Source: Gammaproteobacteria bacterium (GTDB taxonomy: Bacteria; Pseudomonadota; Gammaproteobacteria; Pseudomonadales; Halieaceae). From it: a DNA stretch of 64,000 bases. A program made the translations under genes and the position numbers. Numbering within the stretch: the stretch's first letter is position 1; each line of letters starts with the position of its first letter. The notes below the pieces were generated by a model that saw only the letters and a list, made by a program, of their open reading frames with translations, was not told where the DNA came from and made no database searches. Positions 63,874 to 64,000 of the stretch are shown here, in pieces. The DNA lies in NCBI GenBank assembly GCA_024742415.1, contig JANSYN010000014.1:43332-107331 (forward strand), given 5' to 3'.

Positions 63874-63946
63874 GCCCGTTGCGCGGCCTGGTTCCAGAGC
63901 GAGTATCTTAGCCTTTCGAGCGCTGGAGCCGGGCCGCGTAACGGGC
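63874..63946 (+). repeat. Palindromic element A, copy 7 (73 bp)
   Basis: Arms GCCCGTTGCGCGG.. and ..CCGCGTAACGGGC; core GAGTATCTTAGCCTTTCGA. Confidence 0.85.
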
Positions 63947-64000
63947 GGCTCGCCAGCACTCCTATCGCAACAGCAATGCTCGATTACTGAGTGATCGAAC

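Larger units (their letters stand above)
63623..64000. other. Non-coding continuation of the second repeat array to the window edge
   Basis: Contains a core-less palindrome (63674-63706), a left A half-arm fused to B-type flank (63779 onward), and A copy 7 (63874-63946). After copy 7 the usual spacer begins and runs off the edge, so the array continues. Confidence 0.75.

Noticed and set aside
52871..63946. Integron attC sites or a CRISPR array
   Set aside because: The element ends do not fit the RYYYAAC/GTTRRRY boxes and there is no integrase or cassette order; repeats are long palindromes with long similar spacers and no cas genes, so not CRISPR.

Overview
The window is GC-rich bacterial chromosome with tightly packed genes, frequent 1-4 bp stop/start overlaps and clear Shine-Dalgarno sites. 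The gene content (FabY-type ketoacyl synthase, AlkB plus rubredoxin, several crotonase, thiolase and CoA-ligase genes, a RimK/RimB-like cluster, a DUF3301 protein) points to an aerobic, probably marine gammaproteobacterium of the Cellvibrionales/Halieaceae type. That placement is an inference from gene families, not from a marker phylogeny.

Layout: 0-3 kb holds the 5' part of lipA, malonyl-CoA decarboxylase and two small lipoproteins. 3.9-7.2 kb is a minus-strand cluster of MscS channel, RimB-like zinc protease, RimK and an AstE/AspA-like deacylase. 7.3-13.9 kb has a CorA/ZntB transporter, a 38-residue membrane peptide, a nitronate monooxygenase, a sulfotransferase gene broken by one stop codon, a TPR protein, a shrunken crotonase pseudogene, a FAH-family protein and a PhyH dioxygenase. 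14-20.6 kb is a minus-strand run of PPK2, Nudix, CoA ligase, lipoprotein sulfatase, radical SAM/SPASM and a Sel1-like protein. 20.9-24.3 kb has two AhpD-like genes, a CBS protein, small membrane/exported proteins, tRNA-Asp and tRNA-Val. 24.8-32 kb has queD, a 545-bp gene-free stretch with three DnaA-box matches, a LysE exporter, DUF3301, an alpha/beta hydrolase with a repeat-built insertion, a lipoprotein, a second PhyH, and a HupE-like/parvulin pair.

32-52.6 kb is mainly lipid catabolism: dienoyl-CoA isomerase, nitroreductase, FkbM methyltransferase, FabY, a GlxA-type regulator, thiolase, RibB with a decayed GTP-cyclohydrolase domain, alkB-rubredoxin with a divergent AraC regulator and a perfect 13-bp inverted repeat between them, a lipoprotein Ntn acylase, and a minus-strand operon (DUF35, DUF35, two lipid-transfer-type thiolases, CoA ligase, two crotonases, nitroreductase) resembling steroid or branched side-chain degradation loci.

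54-62 kb holds an extradiol dioxygenase, a Yip1-like membrane protein, two methyltransferases, a sulfotransferase-like protein, an APH-like kinase, a periplasmic binding protein and an SDR. This block is flanked by the most unusual feature of the window: two arrays (52.87-53.73 kb, and 62.17 kb to the right edge) of compound palindromic repeats. Two hairpin types (A, 73 bp; B, 57-65 bp) carry the same 19-nt core in opposite orientations within different palindromic arms. The B arms differ between copies but stay self-complementary. A SYLF-domain gene lies inside the second array. I do not recognise this repeat family.
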